From assembly GCF_033473495.1 (NCBI RefSeq), contig NC_088937.1:2046001-2110000 (forward strand): DNA of 64,000 nt, given 5' to 3'. Source of the stretch: Cercospora beticola. Its lineage: Eukaryota; Ascomycota; Dothideomycetes; Mycosphaerellales; Mycosphaerellaceae. Below are positions 34,364-45,833 of this stretch, one piece after another. A program made the position numbers and the translations under genes. Position 1 is the first letter of the stretch; each line of letters starts with the position of its first letter. The notes beneath the pieces were generated by a model, which was given only the letters and a program-made list of their open reading frames with translations, was not told the origin of the DNA and searched no databases.

Positions 34364-35939
34364 TCACTGCACATGTGGTGCCTTCTTCAATGACATCCAA
34401 AGCTCTCGTTTCGCCCAAATCGACCAGATCTTCTGATCGAGGAAATCACCAGTCTTCTCAGTATCAAGCGTGATATCGTAGTGCCACAGAACCTTCGACA
34501 GGATCAATCTCAGCTCAGCGTATGCCAAGTTCTTGCCGATGCAGTTTCTCACGCCCACAGACCAAGGTTGGAATGCAGACCAGTTGTTGACGCCCATTGC
34601 TGGGTCATTCTTGTTGAGGTGGCGCTCTGGGATGAACTCGTAGGGCTTTGTGAAGTTGTAGTCGGCGTAGTATGTGCCCAGGTGGCTGAGGCCAACCCGC
34701 ATCTGTTGCTGTCAGTATGATGATTTGAAGGAGGAATTATAAAGTACTCACGTCTTCTGGAATGAATTTCCCACAAACAGTGGCGCCGCCTGCGGGTACC
34801 ATGCGAGGTGGCTGGCCAGGAACAGAAGGATACATGCGGAGCGTCTCGTCGATGACGGCAGTCATGTAGGGCAAATGGTTGACAGATTGCAGATTGATGT
34901 CCTCAGGCGAAGCAAAAGTCGAGCGAACCTCAGCAACAGCCTTCTCCATGCGATTGAACTTGCAGAGCAGATATGTCATCCCGCAAAGAGCAGAAGCCGT
35001 GGTTTCAGACCCTCCAACAACCATGACCGCGGCATTGTTGAGCATTTCTCCTCTGCTCATACCGCTGCCGTCCTCGTTGTCTTCGCCGGACTTGACAATG
35101 ACACGATCCCAGAAGTCACCTTGCTCGCCAGTCTTTTGCATGCGGCGGCCGATCTTCTCGATAGCGTAAGTGTAGTTCTGTTGACGCTTGCCTCGCAGCT
35201 CCTTGGGTAGGACATAAGGAGTCAAAGGCTCAATACCCATGCTTCTCATGACATGCGAGATGGCAACACTCTTGAGATTCTTGTGAATGGCATCGACCCA
35301 AGGATGGATTTGACGATCACGAAGACTGTTGAACGATTCGCCGAAGGACAAGGCTCCGATAGTGTCGAAGACGGCCATGTTGAAATAATTCACCATCTCG
35401 ACGGCTTTGCCAGATTCTGCAACTTCACCGAGCACCTGCACGAACAGGTTGGCGTACTCCACGATGGTCTTCTCCTGAGTTCGAAGACCTTTGTCTGAGA
35501 AAGCGTGGCCGAATAGACCTCTGAATCGAGCGTGGTTCTTCGTGTCAGATACGAGAATACTCATCACACCGTTCGGTGCGAGCGGCAGGCGAATCGGATC
35601 TTTGAGGAATTCTGGTCGACCAGGAACGTGTGCAACGATGTCTTTCCATGCCTGAGCATTCGAATAGCTGAGCTCATCTGGCTTGATGCGAACACACTCG
35701 CCGTAAACTTGATGGAAGCCACGTAGTTGATGATGCATGGTTCCTCGTAGCAATGCAATTTTCCATGGTAGCGATGTGGCTCTCCAGAGGATAGGCCCAG
35801 GTGCCCAAGCAAGAGGATGAAAGAAGAGGTTGTAGATTGCTACTGAGGCAATGTATGCAAATCCTGCGAGTGGAAGTAAGAGCAACAGCACTGCTGCGGC
35901 TGCAGCACTGTTTGCTGGGAGTATGCTGAGCGTCGACAT
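34364..35939 (-). CDS. Cytochrome P450, CYP60-like (AvnA- or VerB-like), first of two
   Basis: Exons 35939-34752 and 34702-34364 give 508 residues. A long N-terminal membrane anchor precedes 'FFHPLAWAPGP'. The I-helix reads 'VVGGSETTASAL', ExxR is in 'DETLRMYPSVP', and the heme loop is 'WSVGVRNCIGKNL' with Cys450. It looks like the isotrichodermin-C15-hydroxylase-like P450 type that includes averantin hydroxylase (AvnA/AflG/StcF) and versicolorin B desaturase (VerB/AflL/StcL). It resembles the P450 at 46.1-47.7 kb in many blocks (DELSY, FSDKG, MSRGE/MSRQE). Which is which cannot be settled by eye. I tentatively favour AvnA here because the other copy is next to adhA. It shares a divergent promoter with epoA. 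Confidence 0.85.
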
Positions 35940-36147
35940 GGTGACTGAATGTCAATGGCAGCAACCGAGACGAACGCTGAACTGGAACATGCAGCACAAA
36001 TAGGTGCTGCTATGGCTTTCCTGAGGCTGATTACATCTCGGCAAGCGATGAAAGGTGTATGTTGGCATCTCAGCGCTATCCAGCTTACGCTCGATCCTGC
36101 CATTCATATTGTTAGAGCTGTGTCGGAGTAGGCATGTGCTGATCACT

Positions 36148-36158
36148 TCGCTCGCCGA
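36148..36158 (+). promoter_or_regulatory. AflR-consensus site between the P450 gene and epoA
   Basis: TCGCTCGCCGA lies in the 460-bp divergent promoter, 209 bp from the P450 ATG and 242 bp from the epoA ATG, so it may drive both. A weaker core, TCGGCAAGCGA, is at 36038-36048. Confidence 0.65.
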
Positions 36159-36399
36159 CATAAGTCTTGGCATTTTAACAGCTGCACGCTGCCTTGGGCA
36201 CACTTCGAGCTCACACGACCACTTGCTCTCAGTCGGCACGGTCATTGCGGCGTTCCGATATCCCGTACATTGTTCGGTCCTGAGGTTGATCAACATCGGC
36301 ACGGAGTCGATACCGTTTCTGTAAGTAGTCGCTTCCTCCTACAGTAAGGATGTTGTTGGTGGCGTTGGCGTTCCTTCGAGATCTAGCACTCAGCAAAAC

Positions 36400-37903
36400 A
36401 TGTCGACACGATGCGGGAGTCACCGAGACTCTAACTTGATGCAACAGTATGGAGTGTTACCCAAGAAAGCAACCCTCAAACCGACGCCATTCAAAGTGCA
36501 TATTGCGGAGGAGAAACTGCAGCTGTTCACAGATCTGGTCCGCTTATCGCCAGTAGCGCCTGCAGTTTATGAGAACTCGAACACCAAAATCGGTCGTCGA
36601 TATGGAGTGCGTCGTGATTGGGTTGCTGAAGCCAAGGAAGTCTTATCCACGACATTCAGCTGGCGAAAATTCGAAGAGAGGATAAATCGGTATCCCAACT
36701 TCAGAGTAGCACTCAAAGATGACGAAGACTTGGAGCTCAATATCCACTTTGTGGCTTTGTTCTCCAAAAGACAGGATGCTACACCCATCATACTCTACCA
36801 CGGCTGGCCCGGCACTTTCGTAGACTTTCTCGAGATACTTGATCGGCTTGCAGCAAGATATACTCCGGAAACACTGCCATACCATATCGTGGTGCCGTCA
36901 TTACCAGGGACCGCGTTCTCCTCTGGCCCAACGACCGACGTCGATTACTCATTAGTTCGAGCAGCGTACTGTCTCGATTCACTTATGCTTGGACTGGGTC
37001 TGGATCATTACATTGCTCATGGCGGCGGCCTCGGGGCAGGAATCGCCAATATTCAGGCATTGGCCTTTTCCTCTTGTGAAGCTTTCCACGTGAATACCTT
37101 TCTGATGGCACCTCCTGTGGATCACGAGAAGTTGTATGTCGATGAAGAGGACAAGAACAACATCCGCCGATGCGTGCAATTTCTTCGTACTGGAATGGCA
37201 TATGCCTCGGAGCATGGCACACGACCTGCAACTACTGGTCTGACACTGCAAGCAAGTCCCATAGCGATGTTGAGCTGGTATGTTGTTCGAATGCCAAAGC
37301 ATGGCAACGTGTGACTGACAATCTTCAGGGTTGGCGAGAAGTATCTCGAATGGTCAGATGAAGACCCCCCTCTCGAGGTAAGTGGATTTGTGACTGTTGC
37401 AAGCTGCTTGTGCTGATAATGATCAACAGAAAGTGCTCGAGACCGTGGCACTTTATTGGCTTACAGAAAGCATTCCTCGCGGGCTATACGCTTTTCGAAA
37501 GTAAGCGCATGTCTTCAAAAACACTGTAAGGACTCGTACTGACGATCATGCTCAACAGAATCGTCGGAGGGCCACCGCCGCGGTTACCATTTATTGAGAA
37601 GCCGTTTGGATATTCCACGTTTCCAAAGGATGTCATGCCTGTTCCAGTAAGCTGGGCAGCCACGACAGCGAAATTGATTTTCTTCAAGAAGCACACTAGT
37701 GGTGGCCGGTTTCCGGTGAGTCGCTTCTCTCAGCTGGGTTGGAGACATGACTGATCACTCGGTAGGCAATCGAGAAGCCAAGGCTACTGCTAGAAGATAT
37801 CGAGGCGTTCGTGAAAGCTGTGCATCCAGCATCATCCCCCAGGAAGCGTCGAGCAAGCTCCGAGTTGGACAGTCCCAATAGCGTTCGGGATTTTCGCATT
37901 TGA
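36400..37903 (+). CDS. epoA: Epoxide-hydrolase-like protein (EHN type, EpoA-like) with altered catalytic residues
   Basis: Five exons (36400-37277, 37329-37377, 37430-37500, 37559-37715, 37766-37903) give 430 residues. An N-terminal EHN domain (FKVHIAEEKLQLFTDLVRLS) precedes an alpha/beta-hydrolase core with the oxyanion motif 'YHGWPGTF'. In active members the nucleophile Asp sits in GGDWG and the catalytic His in GGHF. Here these read GGGLG (Gly210) and GGRF (Arg383), so ordinary epoxide hydrolysis looks unlikely. It may bind the substrate or act as a partner or cyclase-like protein. An epoA gene is known beside pksA, cypX, avfA and moxA in Dothistroma, which supports the lineage call. The C-terminal 35 residues are Ser/Arg-rich. 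Confidence 0.82.
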
Positions 37904-38142
37904 TCTGTGCCACATTTTTAGAAGTCAATGAAACGGCGCAGATGTATCATTACGTCCGAGATCAAAGTTAAGCAACGCCAGGCCGTAGATGGATATGAGC
38001 ATGAAAGTAGAGCGGAGTTGACAAATTGATTGGCAAATTCCAGCAGACGCTGTTTCCGATCTGCTGGGCATTGGAATATATCGCGTGGGCTTAGATAGCC
38101 TTTACTGCAGCTTCGACCTTTGCGCTATCTCAGAATATACAT

Positions 38143-38681
38143 TTAGAAGGAGAGGAGCCCAGTCGTTCCCAACATCCCCAAGACGGCTCCAGCAAGCGGG
38201 AAGAGTGCTCGAATTGCGTTCAGTCGATTCCATGATTGCACAAGTGCGGAAGCGTCATAGATGTCTGTCCTTCCGTTCTCTTCCGCAGCGAACAGCGCGT
38301 CGTTGGTTCGCTTCATGAATACCCAGGTATATGGGATCATAGAGACGGTGGTTGCGGCTGCTGCAAGGAAAATGCCGTATGACTGCCCTTCGGAGTTCTT
38401 CGTATATGCACCAAATGCATACAGGACAGCAGTGGCGATGGCAATTCCCGGGCCTTTACGGTGTCCACTGTGGAAGATATCACTCCATTGTCGGATCAGA
38501 TGCGGTCCCTCAGAAGTATTCTTCGTGATCACAGGTATTGTCAACAAGAACAGTGACATGATCGTGCCTGGCCGGTGTCAACAAAACTTCATCGGATCTT
38601 CGCTCGTTTCGTACCAGACAAGAATGATCCCGTAATGACGGCGATCGCTTCAGTACCGATCTTTGTATTCGCCATTGTCAT
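38143..38681 (-). CDS. hypC: Anthrone oxygenase, DUF1772 family (HypC-like noranthrone oxidase)
   Basis: Exons 38681-38615 and 38567-38143 give 163 residues with about four hydrophobic helices. The DUF1772 pattern is clear: 'GSFLSGTIMSLFLLTIPV' across the splice, then 'LIRQWSDIFHSGHRKGP' and a C-terminal 'WNRLNAIRALFPLAGAVLG'. In aflatoxin biosynthesis HypC oxidises norsolorinic acid anthrone to norsolorinic acid, directly after PksA. The start is the first ATG in frame (38681; a second is two codons on). It shares a 522-bp divergent promoter with vbsA. Confidence 0.88.
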
Positions 38682-38924
38682 AACCAAATGGATTCGTTCA
38701 AGGCGTTGTCTTCGGTATTCACAGGAATGAGTGCTGTCGTTGACAGGAGCAAGCGATGACGAGAAAGGCAATGTAGCAGCATCCAGTGACCAGTCTACCA
38801 GCTACCATTGTGACCGTGTGGAAACGTCACTGCCGCTTCCTATAAGTTCCGGTCAAGTGTTGCACTGCAGCCTTTGAGCTTGGTATGCCGGTCACGTGAT
38901 CTGTCAGATACAAAGCGACTTGCT

Positions 38925-38935
38925 TCGCTCGCCGA
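38925..38935 (+). promoter_or_regulatory. AflR-consensus site in the hypC / vbsA divergent promoter
   Basis: TCGCTCGCCGA lies 244 bp upstream of hypC and 269 bp upstream of vbsA. A CACGTG is 27 bp away (38893-38898) and a further TCG(N5)CGA core (TCGATATGCGA) is at 39050-39060. Confidence 0.65.
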
Positions 38936-39203
38936 GACAAGCAGTCCTGCGGTTTGTGATTCGTCGATCCTCTACAGCACCATTCTGTACACGCAGTTTG
39001 CCTACCAGACATGCGCCGACCGAGCTCTGTGGCCTCGAAGCTATGGCCATCGATATGCGACAGCGCTGAGTGAGGATTGCGCAGGCAAAATGCTCGGCTT
39101 TCGCACAGCGTGTACAGCTGTAGCTGTCAAACGGAATGTTTACTGCATAGATAAGTCGAGCACAGTTCTCTCTGAATGGCGTAACCAGACGACTCTCATC
39201 ATC

Positions 39204-41306
39204 ATGTTTCGACAAATCACGTTGACGGCTGCGGTCGCAGCCGTTGGTATGGCTGCCGTGCAGGCGCCGACCCTCGCGCAAATCCCAATCCTGTCCAGCC
39301 TGTTCGGGAGCTCTGATGAAGATGCGGCACAGCTCGACGGACGCATTCAGGCTCAAGATTTGCTCAGCTCACACTTTGGCATGTATGGCTGGCCAGGACA
39401 GTCTTTCGACTACGTGATTGTTGGTGGCGGAACTTCCGGCCTCGCGATGGCACGAAGGTTGTCGCAAGATGGCTCGGCCTCTGTTGCAGTGATTGAAGCG
39501 GGAGGCTTCTATGAAATCGATGCCGGAAACGCGACAGAAGTTCCCATGTACCTCTTCAATTACTTTTTCGACAATGGGTACATGAGTAAGTGTACTCGCT
39601 AGAAGGCATCTTCAGCTCGCGAAAGACCCGTCTCAGACATCTCTGTACCTCCTACTGACTACTTTTGGTAGAAAATCCACTTTTCGACTGGTACCAGTAC
39701 ACAACTCCACAACCGGTATGTATCGCGGAAGGTCGACCTCGAGCGGAGACTGATTGATTCCAGGGCCTGGCGAACCGGGAGATGTTTTACATGCAGGGCA
39801 AGACGCTTGGTGGCAGCACAGCTCGTGGGGCCATGTTGTACCAGAGGTGAGTTGTCTCGATCTGCGTGGGAAAGTTCATCATGCTGACAATTGGCCAGAG
39901 GATCGAAAGGAGCCTACCAAAAGTGGGCTGACCAGGTTGGAGATCAATCCTATAGCTGGGAGAATTGGCTTCCGTACTTCCAAAAGGGCGTAAAGTGGTC
40001 AGGCCCGAACACGAATCCTCGACCAGCAAACGCCACGGCTGTGCATTCCACTTCTGCCTTTTCTGCCGAAGGCGGTCCACTCAACGTCGCTTATCCGTAT
40101 CTCACCAACGCCATCTCGTCCTGGGTGGACAAAGCCTTGGAGAAGTTGGGCTTTGCGCAAGCATCTGGTTTCTCCGATGGTAACCTCCTTGGCAGAGGCT
40201 ACATCACCCACACCATACACCCTCACACTCGTCGTCGTGAGACTTCGTCAACATCATACCTTCGCGAAGCTTTGATGGACAGCAAGAAGTTGAATCTCAA
40301 CATCTACACTCGAACAATGGCCAAGAAGATCTTGTTCGACGAAAACAAGAAGGCTACCGGCGTTGTCGTGAACACGGATGGCTTCGAGTGGAAGATTGCG
40401 GCGAACAAAGAGGTGATCGTGGCAGCAGGCTTCTCCAGATCGCCTCAACTCCTGATGGTCTCTGGTGTCGGACCCAAAGAGGTGCTTGAGCCCCTCGGCA
40501 TTCCAGTTCTCTCTGATCTGCCCGGCATGGGCAAGAATCTCCATGATACCATCATTCTTGGCCCGACGTACCCGGTCAAGGTGGAGAGCCACAGCCAGCT
40601 GCTCGGCAGCAAGGAGACTCTTCCGCGTTCCATCTACGAGTACAACAATTTCCGAACAGGTCTGCTGACAAACCCTGGCCAAGACTTCTTCGCATTTGAG
40701 AAGCACCAGCCTGGCATGCTCAGCGAGAGCACTGCTGCGCAGATTGATGCGGAGTATCCAGCTGATTGGCCAACATTCTCATACATCGCGCTTGACGACA
40801 CGTTCGTGCCGCAATTCAATGGCAAGAACTACTTCAGCATGTCTGCAGCATTGATGACCACTTTCAGTCGTGGAACAGTGAGCATCACGAGCAATGACAC
40901 TGCAGTGAACCCGATGGTAGACCCGCAATGGCTCGCCGATCCTCGAGACAAGGAGTTGGCCGTGGCTGCCTTCCGACGTTGCCGATCTTTTGTTGCGACT
41001 GAGACGCTGCAGGAGGTCATTGCCGGACCTGAACTGCTACCAGGTGCCAAGTACCAGACTGACGAGCAGATAATCGAGTACATCTCCAAGACCTCCGATG
41101 CTTATTACGCTGGTGTTGGTACTTGCAAGATGGGCAAGAAGGACGACCCGATGGCAGTTCTCGATTCGAAAGCGCGTGTGCGAGGTGTTGAAGGTGTACG
41201 CGTTGTCGACTCATCGTCTTTCCCGTTCGCTATTGATGGGCAGCCTATGGGTACCGTGTACGCGTTGGCGGAAAAGATCTCAGCGGAGATCCTGAATGAG
41301 GCATGA
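39204..41306 (+). CDS. vbsA: Versicolorin B synthase, GMC oxidoreductase family (VbsA / AflK / StcN-like)
   Basis: Four exons (39204-39585, 39672-39715, 39764-39846, 39899-41306) give 638 residues, close to the Aspergillus enzyme length as I recall it. A signal-peptide-like N-terminus (residues 1-20) precedes the FAD fingerprint GGGTSG (74-79). Other GMC blocks are '[14 protein letters not shown]', '[22 protein letters not shown]' and a C-terminal 'GTCKMG...[16 protein letters not shown]'. The enzyme closes the bisfuran ring of versiconal to give versicolorin B without net oxidation. Five potential N-glycosylation sequons of the N-x-T type fit passage through the secretory path, as reported for this enzyme. 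The start follows the in-frame stop-free leader; earlier in-frame Met codons lack any signal-like sequence. Confidence 0.92.
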
Positions 41307-42125
41307 GTATTGCGTCAAATCGGAACCGCTGGGAGTTTTGAAGGCCATTTTCTATCTTCAAGCATTGTTTGAACAGCATGCTGACGAGGGCGAATGGCAT
41401 CTAGCAGTCGATAGATTGGGTGCGAGAGCAGAAGTCGTCTTCAAGAGGGAGACCTGAAAGGTGATTCGGACGTAACTGTCTCAGTCCCGAGACCATGGCT
41501 ATAACAGACCATTCTGGCGCTGCGGTGCAAGGCGTTTGGCGTTCATGCTCGACCGGGTGGTCGTGTTGTAGCAGAGAAATAGCATTTGATTGAGGCAATT
41601 TCACGAAACCGGCTCATCCGTGACGAATCATGTCCCCTCGTAACGCATTCAGTGCCATTGGTTGCTCAGATGTTGCATTTCCGGACGAATGTCGCTCGAA
41701 TTGATGAAGTTGAGAGCAGCGGGAGGAAACTGCTATGGAATGCGAGACGGGACGTTTTGCCAAGCTTCATACTGTAATTGCCTAAGGCACCAATGCAAAG
41801 TCAACAACAACTCTCTTTCTCTTTCCACTTCCAAGATTACATTCTTGCACTCTGCTCGTCCACACCATGCTCCGTCCCGTACCCGACACCATCCACCGAA
41901 CCCATCTCTACGCATGGCGTCAGCACCTGGATAGGTTTCTGTTTAGAACAACCTCTCTCGTCTTGACGACAGAGGAAAATCAATCACAGCCAGCAGCTTG
42001 AAAAGCGTACTGACGTCTCTATGGATGTCATGAGAAATGCTGAGAACTATGGATTGTGGCCCAAGCTCAATATGAGGCCATTCCGACGCAAATGGCTCGA
42101 TGCGAATGTACGGATGACAGCGACC
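41307..42125. other. Convergent intergenic gap, 819 bp
   Basis: This is the region between the 3' ends of vbsA and the AvfA-like gene. Only frames shorter than about 110 codons occur and none looks like protein. The length exceeds what two 3' UTRs need, but nothing else is seen. Confidence 0.5.
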
Positions 42126-42962
42126 TCAGTCGAGGAGTGTTGGAGCCCAGCAACTGCTCCACCAACCTGTCGCTCTACCGAAGGCCCCGTTAACAAGGAA
42201 GCCAAGCAGAACAACCCAGGACTCTTTCACTTTCCCAGTGGCAGTAACTCCCACTGCTTGGCCCCTGAACTCGTCTTGCCGCTCAGCAATCTCAGTCATT
42301 GCAGCTCCCAAATCCGCATAGCTCAACGCGGTCGCCTGCTTGTCCTGTGACCCGCAAGATATCAAGGCATATCCAGTACACTTCTCTCCTTGAGCATCGT
42401 GGAGCGTTGGCGGGTCGACCCAAATGTACTTCACGAGGCCGACAGCAGCTGCGGCTTCATACACAGTACACGCCCGTCTTACATCTGCATATGAGTAGTG
42501 CAGACAAAACATGACCACCTTATGCACGACCTTCGGCGTCTGCGCGGCTAGTGGTGGATTCAGCGAGGCACTTCTGAGGTTGACGATTGTTGGCGCTTCG
42601 AATTCGCCCTCGCCTTGGAGTTTGCGAGCAGTCCAGAGAGTCTCTCGGATTGCAGTCGCTGTTGAGAGTGCCAGATCTGTGCCCATTTGCGAACCATTTT
42701 GTGCCACGCACATGAAGATGGTGCCCACCTCGGCCAGGCACGACGCCAATACTGATCGATTCCCGACATCGCCTTCGAATATGTTTATCGAGAACTTGGC
42801 TTTCTGCTCCAGCTCGGGGAATGCTCTGAACAGCTTGTCTTTTGATCGGACGAGGATGTTCAACACGAGATCACTGTGCTCTTTCTCAAGAAGTGCTCGT
42901 AACACAGCAGATCCGGTGGCCCCCGTGGCCCCAAGAAGGGCATATCTCTTGGTGTTAGACAT
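42126..42962 (-). CDS. avfA: NmrA-like NAD(P)-binding oxidoreductase, AvfA / AflI / StcO-like
   Basis: This intronless 278-residue protein starts 'MSNTKRYALLGATGATGSA' with an intact dinucleotide-binding motif. It shares several blocks that I recall from AvfA: 'LNILVRSKDKLFRAFPELE', 'LRSASLNP' and 'LHYSYADVRRA'. AvfA acts with the CypX P450 in converting averufin to hydroxyversicolorone. A perfect AflR motif lies 135 bp upstream. The final 30 residues (WVVLLGFLV...) are hydrophobic, ending in an odd Trp-rich tail. A second NmrA-like gene is at 33.2-34.0 kb; assignment between AvfA and OrdB is not certain. Confidence 0.8.
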   Translation of the reverse strand: MSNTKRYALLGATGATGSAVLRALLEKEHSDLVLNILVRSKDKLFRAFPELEQKAKFSINIFEGDVGNRSVLASCLAEVGTIFMCVAQNGSQMGTDLALSTATAIRETLWTARKLQGEGEFEAPTIVNLRSASLNPPLAAQTPKVVHKVVMFCLHYSYADVRRACTVYEAAAAVGLVKYIWVDPPTLHDAQGEKCTGYALISCGSQDKQATALSYADLGAAMTEIAERQDEFRGQAVGVTATGKVKESWVVLLGFLVNGAFGRATGWWSSCWAPTLLD

Positions 42963-43096
42963 GGCTCTCTACAATGCCTCAGAGTGAAGCTCGATCTGTA
43001 GATTATCTGATCAGTTTTCACTACTTCGAGTTGGCGCATGCGATGTAGGAGCTGGATCTTCAAACCGGACATTGCCACCGACATGGAGCGAGCAGG

Positions 43097-43107
43097 CCGC
43101 TGAGCGA
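43097..43107 (-). promoter_or_regulatory. AflR-consensus site upstream of the AvfA-like gene
   Basis: On the minus strand this reads TCGCTCAGCGG, a perfect TCGSWNNSCGR match with R = G. It lies 135 bp before the ATG at 42962. The rest of the 560-bp gap 42963-43522 shows nothing else. Confidence 0.55.
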
Positions 43108-43522
43108 AACTCTTGGCACATATCGGACCTTCGAACATCCATAGCCTGGAGCACCTCAGTTCCTCATGCCAACAGCTAAATGTGCCAGAGACGGCGCTAC
43201 CGGATGTTGGAACCGACTTAGCTGACGCCTGATGGTAATTGCCTGATAATGAATCTGGTTGTATTTCCAGCGTCTGCAGCAAACTTCACGCGAACTGGTT
43301 CTCAATAAGACGACAACAGCTCCAAAACGCGATTCAATCTTAGCACAGCTTAATGTTTCATGTCTCTAATGTGGCACTAAATGCTCCGAACGCCGGTCTA
43401 CTGCGCAAGAATACCATCGTCACCGCTCATCGACAGAAAAGTAGCACCCAGAGCCCGCTCAAGCTGCAAGTCCGCCCTGCGACATTGTTAGCTGGAAGTG
43501 CCAGAGGTCGTACCGTTCCAAC

Positions 43523-45144
43523 TCACATACTCTTCGGCGCTGCCTTCGAAGCAGCTTCTTTGAGGTAAAGCTTGGTCTGTATGGCTTGCATCAGCAAATG
43601 CTCACACTACTGCTTCCTGGGTGGCTTACCTCTTCCGTTGCATCATACTCATAAAGCCACTTCTGGAATGGCGGCGATCCGAAGTCAGCGTTCGCATCTG
43701 CGCGGTCGTCCATCGCTGCGGACTCCTTGTCTCCGCCGTGCTGGCTACCATCGGGCGTGTTACCTTGAGTGCTGCCCTCATACTGGCTATTGCTCTCTCC
43801 CTCTTTCTCATTTGTGTATGGTGCAGCATCGCTGCTGCCGTTACCCGCAGCGTTGCTCCAAATCATGCTCATCTTATTGCCAAGATCGTAATTGAATTGG
43901 GACAGCGCCTGCATCTTGGTCACACGCGGCATGCGAATTTCTTGCCATGACTTGGCGATCTCCTGGAACTTTGGCTTCTTCACGCCTTCAAGAAGAGTTG
44001 TGAGCACTTCAATGTCTTCAATGATCGAAGAGAAGCCCTGGGCTGCGTTTGGAAGCATGGCGTGAGCGGCATCGCCAAGCAGAAGCAACCTGCCATGCTC
44101 GCTAGACCATTGAGGAAGTTCTGGCATGGAAGCCAGGCGCCAGCGGCAGCATGACTTCGCGAGCTGCAGCACTGATGTCAAGGCAGGGTGGCACTCCTTG
44201 AAGTACTCGCGCACGTACTCAAGGTCTCCGTGCTGAATATGTCAGCATTGGGCTTTCACAGCATTGGGGTTCCATAGCATTTGGGCTCTTAACTTACTTC
44301 GTCCCACAGCCTCGGGTTGTCGTTATCCACGGCTTGAATCGAGAACATAACTTGGAGGCGTCTCAGCTTGCTGTGGTACCTTGCCATAGCGTACCCGCCA
44401 GTTCGAGTACAGAATATCGAATCTGTAGAGGTGATCCAGCTCTTGGCGTTCTCATCATTCACCAGCGCGTCGTAAGGGATCTCTACCGGATAGTGTGTGG
44501 AAGGAGCTGGCATGGGTGAGTAGTCTGATGTGTGCAAGACCTTGGACCGCAGGCGCGAGAGAATGCCATCGGCACAAATGACGAGATCTGCGGTCGTAGT
44601 GACGCCGTTATTGAGTTGGATGGTGGCTTTGCTCTCGCTCTCCTCGATCGAGACCACTTCCGAGCCGAATGAGATACGAGCACCCGCTCCCACTGCGCGG
44701 TCGTGGAGTAGGCTCACCACACTTTGGCGATCTGAGCCCCAGTCCTGAGCGGCAGGCATTTGCATCATCAGGCTATTATCATAAGCATTGCGGAACTGAT
44801 GTGCTGAGATCACGTCCGAGATCAACGAGAAGGACTCCTTCAATCCCCATCGCTCAAGGCAGCGAGTCGCGCCACCCATGATGAAGATCGCTCCTCCCTG
44901 GGTCGAAGCACTGGGTCTCCGCTCATAGACCTATCAAAGGGATATCATCAGTTCCAGCTGCTCCATCTGTGTCTCGAGAGCACGTACTTCGACATCATGT
45001 CCCTGCTTTGCGAAGCGGAACGCGGCTGCCATGCCGCCAAGACCAGCGCCAACCACCGCCTAAGAAAGTTCATTGTCAGTGCCGACCACTTAGATGTGCA
45101 GTCTCCACAGAACCTACTATCTTCAGACTTGATCGAGACTCCAT
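43523..45144 (-). CDS. FAD-dependent monooxygenase, salicylate-hydroxylase / PHBH type
   Basis: Five exons (45144-45118, 45059-44988, 44930-44298, 44232-43630, 43576-43523) give 462 residues. The tiny first exon (MESRSSLKI) joins directly to the Rossmann fingerprint 'AVVGAGLGGMAA'. Other family marks are 'DLVICADGILSRLR' (DG motif) and 'GRLLLLGDAAHAMLPNAAQG' (GD motif). The Gly/Ser/Asp-rich stretch near residues 390-430 is unusual. Such enzymes hydroxylate or oxidatively decarboxylate phenolic rings with NAD(P)H and O2, so a ring hydroxylation on the anthraquinone is plausible. No close match to a classical aflatoxin gene is recognised. An AflR motif is in its promoter. Confidence 0.83.
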
Positions 45145-45424
45145 CTTGAGAGGCGTTGTCGGTATCAGGATCCTCTGTCGAGACAGGCACGTATGCAGGC
45201 TTGTTCAAGCAATATTGCAAGAGTGGAACGATCGTCGCCAAAAACGGCATCTGGTACAATGGTTTATGGATAGGCAAGCCAAGTGGATCTCATTCCACGT
45301 CAAAGTGTTTATGGACTCCATGTCAACGGAATTGACAGTCTGTTCCGTACGCGAGCGGCTGTCTCTCAGTGCTGCCGACACCACGGCCCCGATGCCTTGC
45401 TACACATCGGAGCGTTATGCGAAC

Positions 45425-45435
45425 TCGCACTCCGA
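45425..45435 (+). promoter_or_regulatory. AflR-consensus site between the FAD monooxygenase and a small secreted-peptide gene
   Basis: TCGCACTCCGA is a perfect match, identical to the site at 54865-54875. It lies 281 bp from the monooxygenase ATG and 166 bp before ATG 45601, in the 456-bp gap 45145-45600. A CACGTG is at 45451-45456. Confidence 0.6.
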
Positions 45436-45600
45436 ACGCCAAGACGTCGGCACGTGTGTGCATGAATGCTCTTTTGCGCCCCGCCCTTCTCTCACAGCAC
45501 TACTTTGGGATATTGAATCTCTCGCTACATTCGTGACAAACCCTCTGAAGAAGAGCTCATCGAAAGTTCGAGCATACATCCTCCCAAGACACGACCGATC

Positions 45601-45833
45601 ATGTGGACCAAAGTACTCTTACTCCTCAGCTTGTGCATTCCACTTGCAATGTCAATGCCAGACCTGGCTAAGGTCCACGACCCCAATGGTCCCAAGGCCC
45701 TTGTATGGGATGCTGCAGAACCAGATGCACCAGAGGCTCCATTTGGTGCGTACATTGCTTTCATCGCCGGTCTACCCAGGAGAAGCAGCAAGCAGACTAA
45801 TCACTTCGAGCAGAATCTACCAAAGACCTATAA
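45601..45833 (+). CDS. Putative tiny secreted peptide (54 residues), unknown function
   Basis: Exon 45601-45745 encodes a convincing signal peptide (MWTKVLLLLSLCIPLAMS) followed by an acidic, Pro/Ala/Asp-rich stretch. A GTGCGT donor, a CTAAT branch-like element and a CAG acceptor mark a 68-bp intron (45746-45813). After splicing the frame closes quickly, giving 54 residues with no Cys in the mature part. Read without the intron the frame would run to 45879 and give 92 residues. I recognise no family. The upstream AflR motif suggests co-regulation with the cluster. Short length keeps this tentative. Confidence 0.4.
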
